Positions 1 through 9,127 of a DNA stretch of 64,000 nt are shown here, one piece after another. Under the pieces are notes generated by a model. That model saw only the letters and a list, made by a program, of their open reading frames with translations. It did not search any database and was not told the DNA's origin. Position numbers and translations under genes: made by a program. The DNA comes from [Mycobacterium] fortunisiensis. Lineage in GTDB: Bacteria; Actinomycetota; Actinomycetes; Mycobacteriales; Mycobacteriaceae. Location of the stretch: positions 186,001 to 250,000 of the forward strand of contig NZ_VOMB01000002.1 in assembly GCF_019050325.1 (NCBI RefSeq), written 5' to 3'. Each line of letters opens with the position of its first letter. The first letter of the stretch is position 1.

Positions 1-3000
1 GCAGAGCCGACCCCGCCCTCGACGGCGATTGCCCCACCCTTGGGCCAGAAGCGACGCCGCTGGAACGGGTAGGTGGGCAATTCGAGCTTGCGGCGCGGAC
101 GCGCGGTGCCCAGCCCACCCCCGTGCTGAGCGTGCAGCGTGGCGAAATCGGGACGATGCCCGGCAACGTACGCGGCGGCCAGGGCGTCGGCGATCTGCCG
201 GCGGTCGTCAATCCCCTTGCGCAGCGAGACGATTGCCCGGGGCGCGGCCAGGTGCTCCGGCCACACCTGCACCGCGGCACCGGTGAGCACCGGCTGCGGG
301 CCGATCTCCATCAACACCGAGCAGCCCAACGCGGCGATGGTGCGCACGCTTTCGGCGAACTGCACGGGCTGGCGGGAGTGCCGCCGCCAGTACTGCGCGT
401 CGAGCGGGGTCTGGGCGGTGAGCACGGCGCCGGTGCGGTTGCAGACCAACGGCAATGTCGGCACGGCGAACTCGACCTGCGCGGCGAACGCCTCGAACTC
501 GTCGAGCACCGGATCGAGCAACTCGGAGTGGAAGGCGTGGCTGGTCTGCAGCCAGGTGCAGCGAATGCCTTCGTTCTCGAACTTGGCGACGATCTGCTCC
601 AGGTCCTCACCGGGGCCCGAGAGCACGGTGTTGGGCCCGTTGTAGGCGCCCACCGACACCCGCGGGTGGTCGCCGGCGAATTCCTCGACCTGCTTGGGGT
701 CGGCGAACACCGCGACCATGCGTCCACCCTCGGGCAGGCTGCCGAACAGCCGTCCGCGTTGTGCCATCAGTCGGGCGCCGTCCTCAAGGCTGAACACCCC
801 GGCCACACATGCCGCCGCGTACTGGCCCACGCTGTGTCCCAGCACCACATCGGGCTGGATGCCCCAGGACTGCCAGAGCCGGGCCAGACCCATCTCGACG
901 GCGAACAGCGCCGGTTGTGCATAAGAGGTGTGCCGCAACGTGTTCGCGGCCTCGCCGCCGGTTGCGAACATCACCTCCAGCAGTGGCTGCGCCAGGATGT
1001 CCTTCACCGCGTCCGCGCACCGGGTGACCGTTTCGGCGAAAACCGGCTCGGTATCGAACAATTCCCGAGCCATTCCGGGATGCTGGCTGCCCTGACCGGT
1101 GAACAGCCAGGCCGTCGTCGGGTGGTGGGCATGCTCGCCCCGCACCACGCCGGGGCGGGTGCGGTTCTCCGCCAGATCGGCCAGGCCCAGCCGGGCGTCC
1201 TCGATGGAATCCACCACCAGTGCGGCGCGATGCTCGAAGTGCGAACGCCCGGTTCCCGTGGTGAGGCAGACATCGGCGATATCGGCATCGGGGTGGGCGG
1301 TCAGCCAGCCCTCGTAGCGTTGTGCCAGTGCCACAAGCGCTTCCGGGGACCGTGCCGACAGTGCGAGCACGTTGACCGAACGCTCGTCGCTCTGCGGGTC
1401 CGAAGTCGCCGCAGTGGCAGAGGCGTCCGAAGCCTCCGTGGTGTCCGCGGCGGCCGCAGTGTCCGGTGTGTCGGTGCTGTCGGCCGGGGTCTCGTCCGGC
1501 GCCGGCGGGGCGGGTGCCTCCTCGATGAGCACGTGCGCGTTGGTGCCGGTGAACCCGAAGGAGCTGACGCCGGCGCGCCGTGGCCGGCCGTTGGTCTGCC
1601 ACGGGATCGCCTTGTCCACCACCCGCACCGGCAGCGAATCCCACGGGATGTGCGGTGACGGGTTGTCGAAGTGCAGGCTCTGCGGTAGCAGCTCGTGCTG
1701 CAACGACAGCACGACCTTGATCAGACCTGCTGCGCCGGAGGCGGATTCGGTGTGGCCGATGTTGGTCTTCACCGAACCCATCAGCAGCGGCCGGTCCGCG
1801 TCCCGTGAACCGCCGTAGGCGGCCGCGGCGGCTTGCACCTCGATCGGGTCGCCCAGCGGGGTGCCGGTGCCGTGTGCCTCGAGGTAATCGACGTCGCCGC
1901 CGGTCAGACCGGCGCGGCCCAGCACCGAGCTGATGAGCCGTTGCTGTGCGCCGCCGTTGGGGACGGTCAGGCCGCTGGATGCACCGTCCTGGTTCAACCC
2001 GCTCGCCGGGATGACGGCGCAGATCCGGTCGCCATCCCGTTGCGCGTCGCTCAGTCGCTTGAGCACGAGAATCCCGCAGCCTTCACTGCGCACGTAGCCG
2101 TCGGCGGAGGTGTCGAATGTCTTGCAGCGCCCGACCGGGGACAGCATCCGGGCGCGGGAGGCGGCGATGACGGTCACCGGGCTCAGCAGGACGTTCACGC
2201 CACCGGCCAGCGCCATGTCGCAATCACCGGAATGTAGTGCCTGGCAGGCCTGGTGGACGGCCACCAGGGCCGAGCTGCAGGCGGTGTCGATCGCCACGGC
2301 CGGCCCTTCGAGCCCGAGCGCGAACGCGACCCGACCCGAAATGGCGTTGAGGGCGTTGCCGGTGATGAAGTGAGGTTCGATCTTGTCGATCGGCTCCGCC
2401 GACAGCAGGTGTGCGTACTCGTTGGCCGCCACACCCACGAAAATTCCGGTTCGGCTGCCGCGCAATGACGCTGGTGCGTAACCGGCCCGCTCGAGACCTT
2501 CCCAGGCGGTTTCGAGCATCAGCCGCTGCTGCGGCTCGATCCAGACGGCCTCACGCGGCGAGATACCGAAGAACTCGGGATCGAATCCGTCGATGCCGTC
2601 CAGGAATCCACCGAACCGGGTGTACGTCTTGCCCGGGGCGTCCGGATCCGGATCGTAGAACTCGTCGATGTCGAATCGCTCCTCCGGAACCTCCCGGATG
2701 GCGTCGACACCGCCGGCGAGTACTTCCCAGAACGCTTCCGGATCGGGTGCTCCCGGGAATCGGCACGAGACCGCGACGATCGCGATCGGGTCGTCCGTGC
2801 GCGCCGTCACCGCTGCAGGCGCCGTCTTGGCCGGCGCCTGCACGTTCAGTTCCAGCACGTCGGTCAGCAGGTAATCGGCCACGTCGGACAGCCGCGGGTA
2901 ATCCATCACCAGGGTGATGGGTATTTCGTGGCCCACCCCCTGCTCGATGCGCCGCCGCAGTTCGACGGCCATCAGCGAATCCATGCCGAGATCGAAGAAC

Positions 3001-6000
3001 CCGGCGTCCTCACGGATCTCGGCGGAGTCCACCCGTGTCACCTCGGCCACCGCGTCACGCAGGTAGTCGGTCAGCAGCTTCTTGCGCTGCTGCACCGGCG
3101 CATTGGTGAGTTGCTCGACCAACCGGGTCTTGCCCGACGGCGTCGTCGTGGCCGTCAACTCGGCGGGGATCTCGCGCTCCAGTTCGGCCAGGAACGCGCG
3201 CCGGCCGGCCTGCTGGTAGAGCGGAAGGAAACGGGCCCAGTCGATCCGGGCGATCACACCCTGGGCCTTGGCCGCCGCCATCACGTCGGCCAGACCGGCC
3301 AGCGCGTCGGCGGGGGACAGGGTCCGGATTCCACGCTGCTCCAAGCGGGCCCGGGACTCGGCATCGGCCATGCCTGCCGACCACGGTCCGAAGTTGACGC
3401 TGGACGCGGCGACGCCCCGGGCGCGCAGCCGCCAGGCCAGCCCGTCCAGGAAGGCGTTGGCGGCGCTGTATGCCGTCTGGCCGAATCCGCCCCAGACCGA
3501 GGCGATCGAGGAGGTGTTGACGAAGAAGTCGAGCTTGAGGTCGGCCGCAGCCTCGCTCAAATGCCAGGCACCCCAGACCTTTCCGGCGAATACCCGGTCG
3601 ACTTCGGCGTCATCGAGTTCGCTCAGTGGGGTGGTGCTGTTCTCGCCCGCGGCGTGCACGACACCGGCCAGCGGTGGCAGGTCGGCCTGGATGCCGGCCA
3701 ACAGGCGGGCGACGTCGTGCGCGTCGGCGACGTCGGCGGTGACGACCCGGACTTCGCAGTCGTGTTGCCCGCTGAGTGCGTCGATACGTTGCTGCGCGGT
3801 CTCGCTGGGGGCGCGTCGGCTGGTCAACACCAGATGCTTGGCGCCGTGCGCGGCCAGGTAGCCGGCGACTTCCAGGCCGATGGACCCGAGGCCTCCGGTC
3901 ACCAGATATGCAGCGTCGCTGCGTAGTTGCAGCGGTGTTCCGCTCGGCAGGTCGGGGCGCCGAACCAGCCGGGGAACGTAGACGGCCGGACCGCGCAGCG
4001 CGATCTGGTCCTCCTTGGCCGCCGAGTCGCGTGTTGCGCCGACCCGGTCGATCAGCTGAGTCCATTCCTCGGCGCTGCCCTCGGCCAGATCGGCCAGCCC
4101 GCCCCACACCTGCGGCAGCTCCAGGGCCGCGGCCCGGCCGAATCCCCACACGGAACTCTGATCGGGGGCCACGGTGTCGGTGTCATCGACGCGCTGCGCG
4201 CCGCGGGTCACCGTCCAGATAGGACTGCGCAGTTCGGCCGCCGCCGCCGCGCGGAACAGCCGACGGGTGCCGCCCAGGATCCGGTGCTGCATCCGCAGCA
4301 GTGTCTGCATCGACGGCCCGGACTGCGCTTCCGGATCGGTGTCGACGGCTGCGACGTTCAGGATGTGCAGCGCGGCATCGCCGGCGGCAGCGGCCCGCAA
4401 CGCCTCCGCGAGTTGCGCTTCCTCGGTGTCGGACACCGGCAGACCCACGACCTGGTGCCGGTGACCGCGTGCGGTCAACGCGTCGATCAGGGGCTGTGCC
4501 GCGGCGGTGGAGTCGACGACCAGAATCCAGGAGCCCGCACCGGCATCTGCCCCGGACAGCGGCGCCGGGGATTTCTCCCAGGTGAACTCGTAGCGATCGT
4601 CGGCGATGGTCTGCGTGGTGCGCTGCTGATTGTGTTGTGCGGCAAGCTTGGTCAGCACATCGATGATCTGGCGGTCACCGTCGGCGCCGCCGAGTTTGGC
4701 GGCGAGTTCGTCGATCCGTCCGTCCTCGAGCAGCCGGATGGATTCGGTGCGCGGGCCGCCCAGGTGCTGCATCTGGTTGGGGCGTTCCCGGTCGTCGCGA
4801 TACCAGTACTGGCGATGCTCGAAGGGATAGGTGGGCAGGTCGAGCTTGCCGGCATGTTCGCGGCGCAGCGCGGCGAAATCGGGCAGGTGGCCCAGGACGT
4901 ATGCGTCGGCGAGGGCTTCGGTGATCTGCCGGTTGTCGGCGGTGTTGCGGCGCAGCGACGCGATCACCCGCGGCGCGGTGGCCGGGTCGGGCCAGGCGCC
5001 GAGGGCCGCAGCGGTGAGAACCGGTCGCGGACCGATCTCCAACAGCAGCTTGCAGTTCATCTCGGCGAGGGTGCGCACGCTCTTGGCGAACTCCACCGGT
5101 TGCCGTGCGTGCCGGCGCCAGTACGCACCGTCGAGCTTCACGCTTCTACCGAGCGCGGCACCGGTGCGGTTGTCGATCAAGATACGTTGTGGGGCTGCGA
5201 AAGTGAATCGACTCGCGTACGCCTCGAACTCATCGAGGATCGGGTCCAGCAGCGCCGAGTGGAATGCGTGGCTGGTTTCCAGCCAGTCGCAGCGGATCCC
5301 GTCGGCGGTCAGCGCGGCCACAGCCCTCTCCAGATCGGCTGCCGGACCGGACAATACGGTGTTGGCACCGTTGTAGGCGGCGACCGAGAGGGTCGGGAAC
5401 TCGTCGGTGAGGCTTTCTACCCGCTCGGCTGCGGCGAACACCGCCGCCATCCGGCCACCGGCGGGCAGGCTGCCGAACAGCCGGCCGCGTTCGGCCATCA
5501 GCAGTGCGCCGTCCTCAAGGCTGAAAACCCCTGCGACGCAGGCTGCGGCGTACTGGCCGACACTGTGCCCGAGTACCACGTCGGGCTCGAAGCCCCATGA
5601 CTGCCACAGCCGGGCCAAGCCCATCTCGATCGCGAACAGCGCGGGCTGGGCGTAGGACGTCTGGCGCAGCGTCTCCTCGGCATCCGGACCGTCGACGTCG
5701 AAAATAACGTCCAGCAGCGGCTTTTCGAGAACATCGGCCACCGCGGCGGCGCACTGTTTCACCGTCTCGGCGAACACCGGCTCGGTGTCGAACAACTCCC
5801 GGGCCATGCCGGGGTACTGGCTGCCCTGGCCGGTGAACAACCACGCCGTCTTCGGTTTGTCGTAGGACTCACCGCGCACCAGGCCGGGGGCCGGGCGGTC
5901 TTCTGCGAGGGCGCCGAGGAGCTCGACGGCGGCGTCTCTGGAACCCACCACCAGCGCGGCCCGGTGCTCGAGGTGCGCCCGGCCGGTGCCTGCCGTGTAG

Positions 6001-7469
6001 CAGACGTCAGCCAGGGTGGCTTCCGGGTGGGCGGTCAACCAGGTGCGGTACTGGTCGGCGATCTGCACCAGGGCGGCCGGGGTGTGGGCGGACAGCGGCA
6101 GCAGCCCGAACCGGTTGGTTTCGGGTTCGGCGGCAGCCGGTGCCGGCTGTTCGGGGGCTTCTTCGAGGATTACGTGTGCGTTGGTGCCGGCGAACCCGAA
6201 CGAGCTGACCCCGGCGATGCGGGGCCGGCCGTTGCGTTCCCAGGGGATGGTCTCCTTGACGACCTGCACGGCGAGCCGGTCCCACGGGATGTGTGGTGAG
6301 GGGTTTTCGAAGTTGAGGTGCTTGGGCAGCGTCTCGTTCTCGAGCGCCAGGACGACCTTGATGACGCCGGCGATCCCGGCGGCCGCCTCCAGGTGCCCGA
6401 TGTTGGTCTTCGCCGATCCCATCAGCAGGGGCTGGTCGGGCTCGCGTCCGGTGCCGAGCACCGCGCCGGCGGCCTGGGCCTCGATCGGATCGCCCAGGGA
6501 CGTCCCGGTGCCGTGCGCCTCCAGGTAGTTCACGTCGCTGGGCTTGAGGCCGGAGCGCTTGAGCGCTTCGGAGATGACATGTTGCTGCGCAACACCATTC
6601 GGAACGGTCAGGCCGCCCGAGGCGCCGTCCTGGTTGATCGCGCTGCCGCGGATCACCGCGCGGATCCGGTCGCCGTCACGGATCGCGTCTTCGAGTCGCT
6701 TGATCACGATCACGCCGCAGCCCTCGCCGCGGACGTAGCCGTCCGCGGCCGCGTCGAAGGTCTTGCATCGGCCGTCGGGCGCCAGCATGTGCGCGTTCGA
6801 GAAGGTGATCATGGTGGCCGGGGTCAGCAGCACGTTCGCGCCGCCAGCCAGGGCCAGGTCGCATTCGCCCAGGCGCAGGGCCTGACAGGCCTGGTGGATG
6901 GCCACCAGGGAGGAGCTGCAGGCCGTGTCGACGGCCACCGAGGGGCCCTGCAGGCCCAGCCGGTAGCTGATCCGGCCGGCCGCGGCGGCGTTGGAGGTCC
7001 CGATGGCCATGTAGGCCTCGATCTCGGGGTATGTCAGCTCGTCGGAGGCCATTCCCAGGTAGTCGTGGGTGGCCAGACCCACGAACACGCCGGTGTTGCT
7101 GTTGGCCAGGGACGTAGGCGCGGTACCCGAGTGTTCCACGGCGCGCCACGCCGTTTCGAGCAGCAGTCGGTGCTGCGGGTCCAGCAACCGGACCTCGCGG
7201 GTCGACATGCCGAAGAATGGTGCGTCGAACCCGGTCACATCGTCGACGAAGCCGGCGCGGCGGGTGACCACCTTGCCGGGTGCGCCGGGTTCGGGATCGA
7301 AGAATTCATCGACGTCCCAGCGGTCCTCAGGGACCTCGGATATCGCTTCGCGGCCATCGCGCAGCAAGTCCCAGAATTCGTCGGTATCCGGCGCTCCTGG
7401 GAGCCGTGCGGCATAGCCGACGATTGCGAATCGCGGAGCGAGTTCGGTTGTAAGGTCGGCGGATTCCAT
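1..7469 (-). CDS. pks: Bimodular type I polyketide synthase of the TPP locus (3' end outside window)
   Basis: About 2,490 residues are visible. The ATG at 7469 is preceded by an AGGAG ribosome site. Domain order is KS (about 10-440; Cys in DTACSSSLVA near 183, His in EAHGTGT near 320 and in KTNIGH near 353), AT (GHSVGQ serine near 633), KR (TGGLGSIG near 1190), ACP (DLGMDSLMA near 1496), then a second KS (DTACSSALVA near 1728) and AT (GHSVGQ near 2210). Both ATs carry HAFH, which in AT families indicates malonyl-CoA rather than methylmalonyl-CoA. Module 1 shows no DH or ER between AT and KR. The rest of module 2 lies outside the window. Gene order (divergent from papA3, mmpL10, fadD23) matches the trehalose polyphleate cluster, whose Pks builds straight polyunsaturated phleic acids. 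Role in TPP is inferred from context; PKS identity is certain. Confidence 0.9.
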   Translation of the reverse strand, partial: MESADLTTELAPRFAIVGYAARLPGAPDTDEFWDLLRDGREAISEVPEDRWDVDEFFDPEPGAPGKVVTRRAGFVDDVTGFDAPFFGMSTREVRLLDPQHRLLLETAWRAVEHSGTAPTSLANSNTGVFVGLATHDYLGMASDELTYPEIEAYMAIGTSNAAAAGRISYRLGLQGPSVAVDTACSSSLVAIHQACQALRLGECDLALAGGANVLLTPATMITFSNAHMLAPDGRCKTFDAAADGYVRGEGCGVIVIKRLEDAIRDGDRIRAVIRGSAINQDGASGGLTVPNGVAQQHVISEALKRSGLKPSDVNYLEAHGTGTSLGDPIEAQAAGAVLGTGREPDQPLLMGSAKTNIGHLEAAAGIAGVIKVVLALENETLPKHLNFENPSPHIPWDRLAVQVVKETIPWERNGRPRIAGVSSFGFAGTNAHVILEEAPEQPAPAAAEPETNRFGLLPLSAHTPAALVQIADQYRTWLTAHPEATLADVCYTAGTGRAHLEHRAALVVGSRDAAVELLGALAEDRPAPGLVRGESYDKPKTAWLFTGQGSQYPGMARELFDTEPVFAETVKQCAAAVADVLEKPLLDVIFDVDGPDAEETLRQTSYAQPALFAIEMGLARLWQSWGFEPDVVLGHSVGQYAAACVAGVFSLEDGALLMAERGRLFGSLPAGGRMAAVFAAAERVESLTDEFPTLSVAAYNGANTVLSGPAADLERAVAALTADGIRCDWLETSHAFHSALLDPILDEFEAYASRFTFAAPQRILIDNRTGAALGRSVKLDGAYWRRHARQPVEFAKSVRTLAEMNCKLLLEIGPRPVLTAAALGAWPDPATAPRVIASLRRNTADNRQITEALADAYVLGHLPDFAALRREHAGKLDLPTYPFEHRQYWYRDDRERPNQMQHLGGPRTESIRLLEDGRIDELAAKLGGADGDRQIIDVLTKLAAQHNQQRTTQTIADDRYEFTWEKSPAPLSGADAGAGSWILVVDSTAAAQPLIDALTARGHRHQVVGLPVSDTEEAQLAEALRAAAAGDAALHILNVAAVDTDPEAQSGPSMQTLLRMQHRILGGTRRLFRAAAAAELRSPIWTVTRGAQRVDDTDTVAPDQSSVWGFGRAAALELPQVWGGLADLAEGSAEEWTQLIDRVGATRDSAAKEDQIALRGPAVYVPRLVRRPDLPSGTPLQLRSDAAYLVTGGLGSIGLEVAGYLAAHGAKHLVLTSRRAPSETAQQRIDALSGQHDCEVRVVTADVADAHDVARLLAGIQADLPPLAGVVHAAGENSTTPLSELDDAEVDRVFAGKVWGAWHLSEAAADLKLDFFVNTSSIASVWGGFGQTAYSAANAFLDGLAWRLRARGVAASSVNFGPWSAGMADAESRARLEQRGIRTLSPADALAGLADVMAAAKAQGVIARIDWARFLPLYQQAGRRAFLAELEREIPAELTATTTPSGKTRLVEQLTNAPVQQRKKLLTDYLRDAVAEVTRVDSAEIREDAGFFDLGMDSLMAVELRRRIEQGVGHEIPITLVMDYPRLSDVADYLLTDVLELNVQAPAKTAPAAVTARTDDPIAIVAVSCRFPGAPDPEAFWEVLAGGVDAIREVPEERFDIDEFYDPDPDAPGKTYTRFGGFLDGIDGFDPEFFGISPREAVWIEPQQRLMLETAWEGLERAGYAPASLRGSRTGIFVGVAANEYAHLLSAEPIDKIEPHFITGNALNAISGRVAFALGLEGPAVAIDTACSSALVAVHQACQALHSGDCDMALAGGVNVLLSPVTVIAASRARMLSPVGRCKTFDTSADGYVRSEGCGILVLKRLSDAQRDGDRICAVIPASGLNQDGASSGLTVPNGGAQQRLISSVLGRAGLTGGDVDYLEAHGTGTPLGDPIEVQAAAAAYGGSRDADRPLLMGSVKTNIGHTESASGAAGLIKVVLSLQHELLPQSLHFDNPSPHIPWDSLPVRVVDKAIPWQTNGRPRRAGVSSFGFTGTNAHVLIEEAPAPPAPDETPADSTDTPDTAAAADTTEASDASATAATSDPQSDERSVNVLALSARSPEALVALAQRYEGWLTAHPDADIADVCLTTGTGRSHFEHRAALVVDSIEDARLGLADLAENRTRPGVVRGEHAHHPTTAWLFTGQGSQHPGMARELFDTEPVFAETVTRCADAVKDILAQPLLEVMFATGGEAANTLRHTSYAQPALFAVEMGLARLWQSWGIQPDVVLGHSVGQYAAACVAGVFSLEDGARLMAQRGRLFGSLPEGGRMVAVFADPKQVEEFAGDHPRVSVGAYNGPNTVLSGPGEDLEQIVAKFENEGIRCTWLQTSHAFHSELLDPVLDEFEAFAAQVEFAVPTLPLVCNRTGAVLTAQTPLDAQYWRRHSRQPVQFAESVRTIAALGCSVLMEIGPQPVLTGAAVQVWPEHLAAPRAIVSLRKGIDDRRQIADALAAAYVAGHRPDFATLHAQHGGGLGTARPRRKLELPTYPFQRRRFWPKGGAIAVEGGVGS

Positions 7470-7639
7470 GCCGGTGCACTCCTAGCATCGTCGTCAGATT
7501 GCGACCCTTCGTGCGCCCAGCGCACGCCAACCCCCCGCGCACACTATTGCATGTACATCGGTGGCATGCGAGGGTGTTGCGGTCGAAGATTTGACCGGAC
7601 TTCGGGGGATGGCGGTCGCCTAGCTGGGAGGACGGCGCA
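7470..7639. promoter_or_regulatory. Divergent promoter region between pks and papA3
   Basis: This 170-bp stretch separates the two divergent arms of the lipid locus and must hold both promoters. It is somewhat less GC-rich than the flanking genes. GTGCG/CGCAC arms around CCCAG at 7512-7526 form a short inverted repeat. The GGGAGGA at 7626-7632 is the ribosome site for papA3. I cannot assign -10 or -35 boxes with confidence. Confidence 0.5.
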
Positions 7640-9061
7640 TTGCGCATTGGGAAGATAACAGTTGGCGCACTTGATGAATGGACATTGAGTGCGGGCTCGG
7701 TAACCTCGTGGCATCCGACAGCGGATTCACAGGAAAAAGCGATGCGAGCCCCGGTCAGTTCGGTACCGGTCAGCTACATGCAGGGCCAGCACCTGCGCAA
7801 CTATTGCGAACGCAAAGTGTTGGGGCTGAACTTCTCTCGGCAGATCATCGCCAGTTGCGAGGTGCCTGGTACGTGCGATATAGCAGCGATGGACCAGGCT
7901 GTCAACGCCTACCTCCGCCGGCACGACACATTCCGCAGCTGGTTCAAAGACCTTGGTGACGGCGAATTTGTACGGCACGCCATCGAGGACCCTGCCGATA
8001 TCGAATTCGTACCGGTGGACCAAGGTGTCATGTCGGTCGAGGAAATACAAGCGCACGTCATCGACATCCCCAATCCATTGGAGTGGGGCTGCTTCACTTT
8101 CGGGATTATCCAGAATGAGAATCACTTCACATTCTTTGCCGCAATGGATCACGTGCACGGAGATGCGACGCTGATCGGCACCACAATGTTGGAAGCCAAC
8201 GGCATGTATTCGGCGTTGAGCGGCACCGGTCAGGCTTTGACACTGCCCGACGCCGGTAGTTTCGACGATTTCTGTGTGCGCGAGCGCGAACACACTTCGG
8301 CGCTGACGGTGGATTCACCTGGGGTGCGGGCCTGGATCGAATTCGCCGAGAACAACCGCGACGGTTTTCCGGAATTCCCGCTGCCGCTGGGGAATCCGAT
8401 GGAAGCAACCAGTAGTGACATGACGTCGGAAGTCCTGATGGACCCGGCGCAGACGGAACGCTTCGAATCGGCCTGCACGGCTGCCGGTGCACGTTTCGTC
8501 GGCGGTCTGTTCGCCTGTCTGGGGCTGGTGGAACACGAATTCACCGGCGCCCTGACGTATTACGGGCTCACCCCCCGGGATTCCCGCACAGCCAGCGACA
8601 ATTTCATGACGCAAGGCTGGTTCACCGGCCTGATCCCGATCACCGTCCCGGTGGCGGCCACCTCTTTCAGCGACGCCGCCTGGGCGGCGCAGGCGTCTTT
8701 CGATTCCGGCCTGGACATGGCGCGGGTGCCGTATTACCGGGTCCTGGAGTTGGCGCCGTGGTTGAACTGGCCCCGGCCGAACTTCCCGGTGACGAACTTC
8801 TTGCACGGCGGTGCGGCCCCGCTCAACGCCATTCTCGCCGCGTCCGACATGGGCCTGGCGAACAATATCGGCATCTACCCCGACGGCCGGTTTTCCTACC
8901 AATTGACGATCTACATTTTCCGGTACGGGGAGGGCACGGTCATGGCGATCATGCATCCCGACAATCCGGTCGCCAAGAAATCGGTCACCCGCTACATGGC
9001 GGCGATGAAGTCGGTGTCCGCACGGGTCGCCGACACCGGGCAGTGGGGCCGCGTCGCCTAG
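7640..9061 (+). CDS. papA3: PapA3-type acyltransferase
   Basis: 473 residues, polyketide-associated protein family, cytoplasmic. PapA3 enzymes acylate trehalose esters; in the TPP pathway the enzyme makes the diacyltrehalose precursor. The HxxxD acyltransferase motif is HVHGD near residue 170. The start is a TTG at 7640 with a strong GGGAGGA about 8 nt upstream. I chose it over the internal ATG at 7742 because the N-terminus (RIGKITVGALDEW) matches what I recall of the mycobacterial PapA3 N-terminus, and the PVSYMQ region is also conserved. It is followed by mmpL10 after 66 bp, so co-transcription is likely. Confidence 0.9.
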   Translation: MRIGKITVGALDEWTLSAGSVTSWHPTADSQEKAMRAPVSSVPVSYMQGQHLRNYCERKVLGLNFSRQIIASCEVPGTCDIAAMDQAVNAYLRRHDTFRSWFKDLGDGEFVRHAIEDPADIEFVPVDQGVMSVEEIQAHVIDIPNPLEWGCFTFGIIQNENHFTFFAAMDHVHGDATLIGTTMLEANGMYSALSGTGQALTLPDAGSFDDFCVREREHTSALTVDSPGVRAWIEFAENNRDGFPEFPLPLGNPMEATSSDMTSEVLMDPAQTERFESACTAAGARFVGGLFACLGLVEHEFTGALTYYGLTPRDSRTASDNFMTQGWFTGLIPITVPVAATSFSDAAWAAQASFDSGLDMARVPYYRVLELAPWLNWPRPNFPVTNFLHGGAAPLNAILAASDMGLANNIGIYPDGRFSYQLTIYIFRYGEGTVMAIMHPDNPVAKKSVTRYMAAMKSVSARVADTGQWGRVA

Positions 9062-9127
9062 CGGAGTACGGATCGATGGTCATGGATTTTTCGCGATACC
9101 CGGCTTCGGGTCGAAGGTGGGGGCGAT

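Noticed and set aside
123..1658. 511-codon + strand frame opposite the pks gene
   Set aside because: Shadow of the KS/AT coding on the minus strand; no family motif.
7742..9061. ATG 7742 as the start of papA3
   Set aside because: TTG 7640 has a strong ribosome site, and the extra N-terminal residues match the family.
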